This document shows positions 39,879-41,407 of a DNA stretch of 41,407 bases, in pieces. This DNA is from HGM11367 sp964600435 (GTDB taxonomy: Bacteria; Bacillota; Clostridia; Christensenellales; UBA1242), in NCBI GenBank assembly GCA_964600435.1, contig CAZRJB010000008.1, positions 1 to 41,407 of the forward strand, given 5' to 3'. Made by a program: the position numbers and the translations under genes. The notes below the pieces were generated by a model, which had not been told where the DNA came from, ran no database searches, and was given only the letters and a program-made list of their open reading frames with translations. The first letter of the stretch is position 1; each line of letters opens with the position of its first letter.

Positions 39879-40724
39879 ATGAAAAATAAAAAGTTGATTA
39901 TTGTTTCTGGTAGCATATTAGCATTTGTGCTTGTGTGCATAATTTTATCGTTTACGTTGTTTTCAACACACTCAATTGAATTTAATTTTCATAACAACAC
40001 AACACTTTTTGTTAATGAACAAAAACAATTGGACATTATTAACAGTTTGCAAATTAACAAAAAAATGCCAATTTATTCTCTTAACAAAACGGCAATAAAA
40101 AACAGTTTGGAATCCAACAATGCATATTTAAAAGTTATAAACATAGAAACTGTTTTTCCAAACAAATTGGTGTTGCATTGTGCAGAACGAGAAGAGGTTT
40201 TTTGCATTGAAAGCAGAGATGGATTGTTTTATTTTTGCGATGAAGATTTAAAAATTTTAAACTGTTTGACTGCAGAAGATTTAAAAATTTTAAATGGCTC
40301 AACAACATATTTAAATCAGCAAAAAAACTGTGTTATTTTAAAAAATGTGGATGTTTTAAATTCCGCCGCTTCTGTTGGAGATTTTTTAGAACTTTATAGC
40401 GGGCAAAATTTGGTTTTAAACATTGTTAATGCTTTTGCATATAACAATAAATCTGTGGCGGATATAAAATCTATGTTTAAATCTATTTCTTTAAAATTTG
40501 AAAACAATGTTTTTGTGGCAAAAAAATCGCCAACGCTTGAATTCGTGACCTATGATGATTTTGTTATTAACATTAGAAATGCAGATAGTTTTTTAATTAA
40601 CAAAATTAACTACATGCTAAATGATGTGCCACAACTTGTTGCCGATTATAAAACATGCTCGTATGTTATTGATATAAACCCTAACAATGCAAGCGAAGTT
40701 AAACGCTTTGTAATTGAAAAATAA
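39879..40724 (+). CDS. ftsQ: cell-division protein FtsQ/DivIB
   Basis: A bitopic division protein of 281 aa that links cytoplasmic and outer parts of the divisome. It has a short cytoplasmic N-terminus, one transmembrane helix (about 5-28), a POTRA-like domain (about 32-100) and the family pattern LKVINIETVFPNKLVLHCAER in two conserved strands. The remaining beta domain and tail are divergent, as usual for this protein. AAAGGGG precedes the ATG. ftsZ or ftsA would be expected next in many genomes; here a terminator and rpsB follow. Confidence 0.85.
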   Translation: MKNKKLIIVSGSILAFVLVCIILSFTLFSTHSIEFNFHNNTTLFVNEQKQLDIINSLQINKKMPIYSLNKTAIKNSLESNNAYLKVINIETVFPNKLVLHCAEREEVFCIESRDGLFYFCDEDLKILNCLTAEDLKILNGSTTYLNQQKNCVILKNVDVLNSAASVGDFLELYSGQNLVLNIVNAFAYNNKSVADIKSMFKSISLKFENNVFVAKKSPTLEFVTYDDFVINIRNADSFLINKINYMLNDVPQLVADYKTCSYVIDINPNNASEVKRFVIEK

Positions 40725-40742
40725 CTTTTTTGAACCTGTTGT

Positions 40743-40774
40743 AAAAAATGTAAGTTTATGCTTGCATTTTTTTT
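40743..40774 (+). terminator. terminator of murA-ftsQ
   Basis: ATGTAAG pairs with CTTGCAT (one G-T pair) across a short loop, preceded by A and followed by a T run. Its right arm overlaps the -35 of the rpsB promoter. Confidence 0.8.
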
Positions 40775-40790
40775 GTGTATGTGATATTCT
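40762..40790 (+). promoter_or_regulatory. rpsB promoter
   Basis: TTGCAT (40762-40767), a 17-nt spacer and TATTCT (40785-40790), with TGA before the -10. The implied leader is about 128 nt. Confidence 0.55.
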
Positions 40791-40820
40791 TTTAAAGTCA
40801 TTGGACAAATTAACACCCGA

Positions 40821-40890
40821 TTGGCAAATTTGCAAGGCGTTGCCAAAAGTGCATGGTTTGCACATGGTTCCTTGCAGAGCATTAAAACCA
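40821..40890 (+). ncRNA. structured rpsB leader, possible S2-responsive pseudoknot
   Basis: TTGGCAA (40821-40827) pairs perfectly with TTGCCAA (40840-40846). Its loop contains TGCAAGG (40831-40837), which can pair with CCTTGCA (40870-40876) to form a pseudoknot. A small hairpin GTGCA/TGCAC (40849-40863) nests between, and TGGTT (40865-40869) can pair with AACCA (40886-40890). Ribosomal protein leaders of this kind commonly serve feedback control. Here the pairing is seen and the S2 control is inferred. Confidence 0.5.
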
Positions 40891-40924
40891 CGGGGAAGAC
40901 TAAAAACAAGGAGGATAAAAATTT

Positions 40925-41407
40925 ATGTCAGTTATTTCAATGAAACAACTTCTAGAAGCAGGCGTTCATTTTGGCCACCAAACAAGAAAATGGAATCCAA
41001 AAATGAAAAAATATATTTTTACTGCTCGTAATGATATTCATATCATTAACTTAGAAGACACATCAGTTCTTGTAGACAAAGCATACTCATTTGTAAGAGA
41101 TGTTGTTGCTGCAGGGAAAAGCGTGCTATTCGTTGGCACAAAAAAACAAGCACAAGATGCTGTTAAAGAAGAAGCAGAGCGTTGCGGAATGTATTATGTT
41201 AACAACCGTTGGCTCGGTGGTTGCCTAACAAACTTCAAAACAATGAGGTCAAGAATTGATAGGCTTAACAAATTAAATCAAATGGAAAAAGTTGGCGAGT
41301 TTGAATTGCTCCCTAAGAAAGAAGTGTCTATTTTGAAAGCAGAACGCGATAAATTAGAACTTAATCTTGGCGGTGTAAAAGATATGAGAGAACTTCCAGG
41401 CGTAATT
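40925..41407 (+). CDS. rpsB: 30S ribosomal protein S2 (3' partial)
   Basis: The first 161 codons of S2, cut by the window edge. SMKQLLEAGVHFGHQTRKWN at the start is the S2 signature. VLFVGTKKQAQDAV and NNRWLGGCLTNF are further conserved blocks. The ATG at 40925 has AAGGAGG about 10 nt upstream and a long structured leader. tsf would be expected to follow. Confidence 0.97.
   Translation, partial: MSVISMKQLLEAGVHFGHQTRKWNPKMKKYIFTARNDIHIINLEDTSVLVDKAYSFVRDVVAAGKSVLFVGTKKQAQDAVKEEAERCGMYYVNNRWLGGCLTNFKTMRSRIDRLNKLNQMEKVGEFELLPKKEVSILKAERDKLELNLGGVKDMRELPGVI

Noticed and set aside
1..41407. CRISPR arrays, rRNA genes, transposases, integrases and conventional tRNA genes.
   Set aside because: None was seen on reading the window; the only long direct repeat is the ftsW-end duplication.

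Overview
The window is AT-rich DNA with the gene content, Shine-Dalgarno sites and synteny of a low-GC Gram-positive bacterium (Bacillota), most likely an uncultured Clostridia-type lineage. The evidence is rplM-rpsI, gyrB-gyrA, tilS, a PcrA with a Tudor-like tail, RNase J, a TasA/SipW-like export module and a murE-mraY-murD-ftsW cell-wall cluster. MurE carries the DNPR motif, which points to meso-diaminopimelate peptidoglycan. Nothing in the sequence fixes the species.

Layout. 1-1456: the tail of an unknown protein and a CobW-type GTPase with a long His/Asp-rich metal loop. 1675-2531: rplM-rpsI. 2704-4906: an SPFH/zinc-ribbon protein and a zinc-ribbon membrane protein, resembling the YdjI/YdjG pair. 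5198-9667: gyrB-gyrA. 9864-15941: tilS, pcrA, ligA and rpoZ, each behind its own promoter. 16255-20413: a membrane protein, RNase J, an O-methyltransferase and a YwaF-like membrane protein. 20645-24690: mostly minus strand (cysS, a 75-aa membrane protein, a nucleoside kinase), with one plus-strand orphan ABC substrate-binding lipoprotein. 24865-29797: murE, mraY, murD, ftsW. 29798-32908: an accessory islet. 33100-38452: a four-gene export module. 38587-41407: murA, ftsQ/divIB and the start of rpsB.

The most interesting part is the interrupted cell-wall cluster. Where murF would normally lie, between murE and mraY, there is an 81-nt element that folds into a near-perfect four-way junction. Where murG (and often murC) would lie, two accessory blocks are found. 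The first follows ftsW and is bounded by a 112-bp near-identical duplication of the ftsW 3' end. It holds a RelA/SpoT-type nucleotidyltransferase with a single-base frameshift, a 77-aa protein, a small HD alarmone-hydrolase-like protein (together resembling a toxSAS toxin-antitoxin module) and, beyond the second repeat, a zeta-toxin-like kinase. The second block encodes a small secreted Thr/Ala-rich protein, an unusually large SipW/Sec11-type signal peptidase, a DUF5305-like membrane protein and a large secreted CBM/lectin-like protein. The two secreted proteins share one signal-peptide motif, so this block looks like a dedicated surface-fibre or matrix export system.

Many promoters here carry an extended -10 (TGn followed by a TATAAT-like hexamer). 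Three genes (pcrA, ligA and the YwaF-like gene) have this element only 6-7 nt before the ATG and no ribosome-binding site, which suggests leaderless mRNAs. Structured leaders are likely in front of rpsB and possible in front of rplM.
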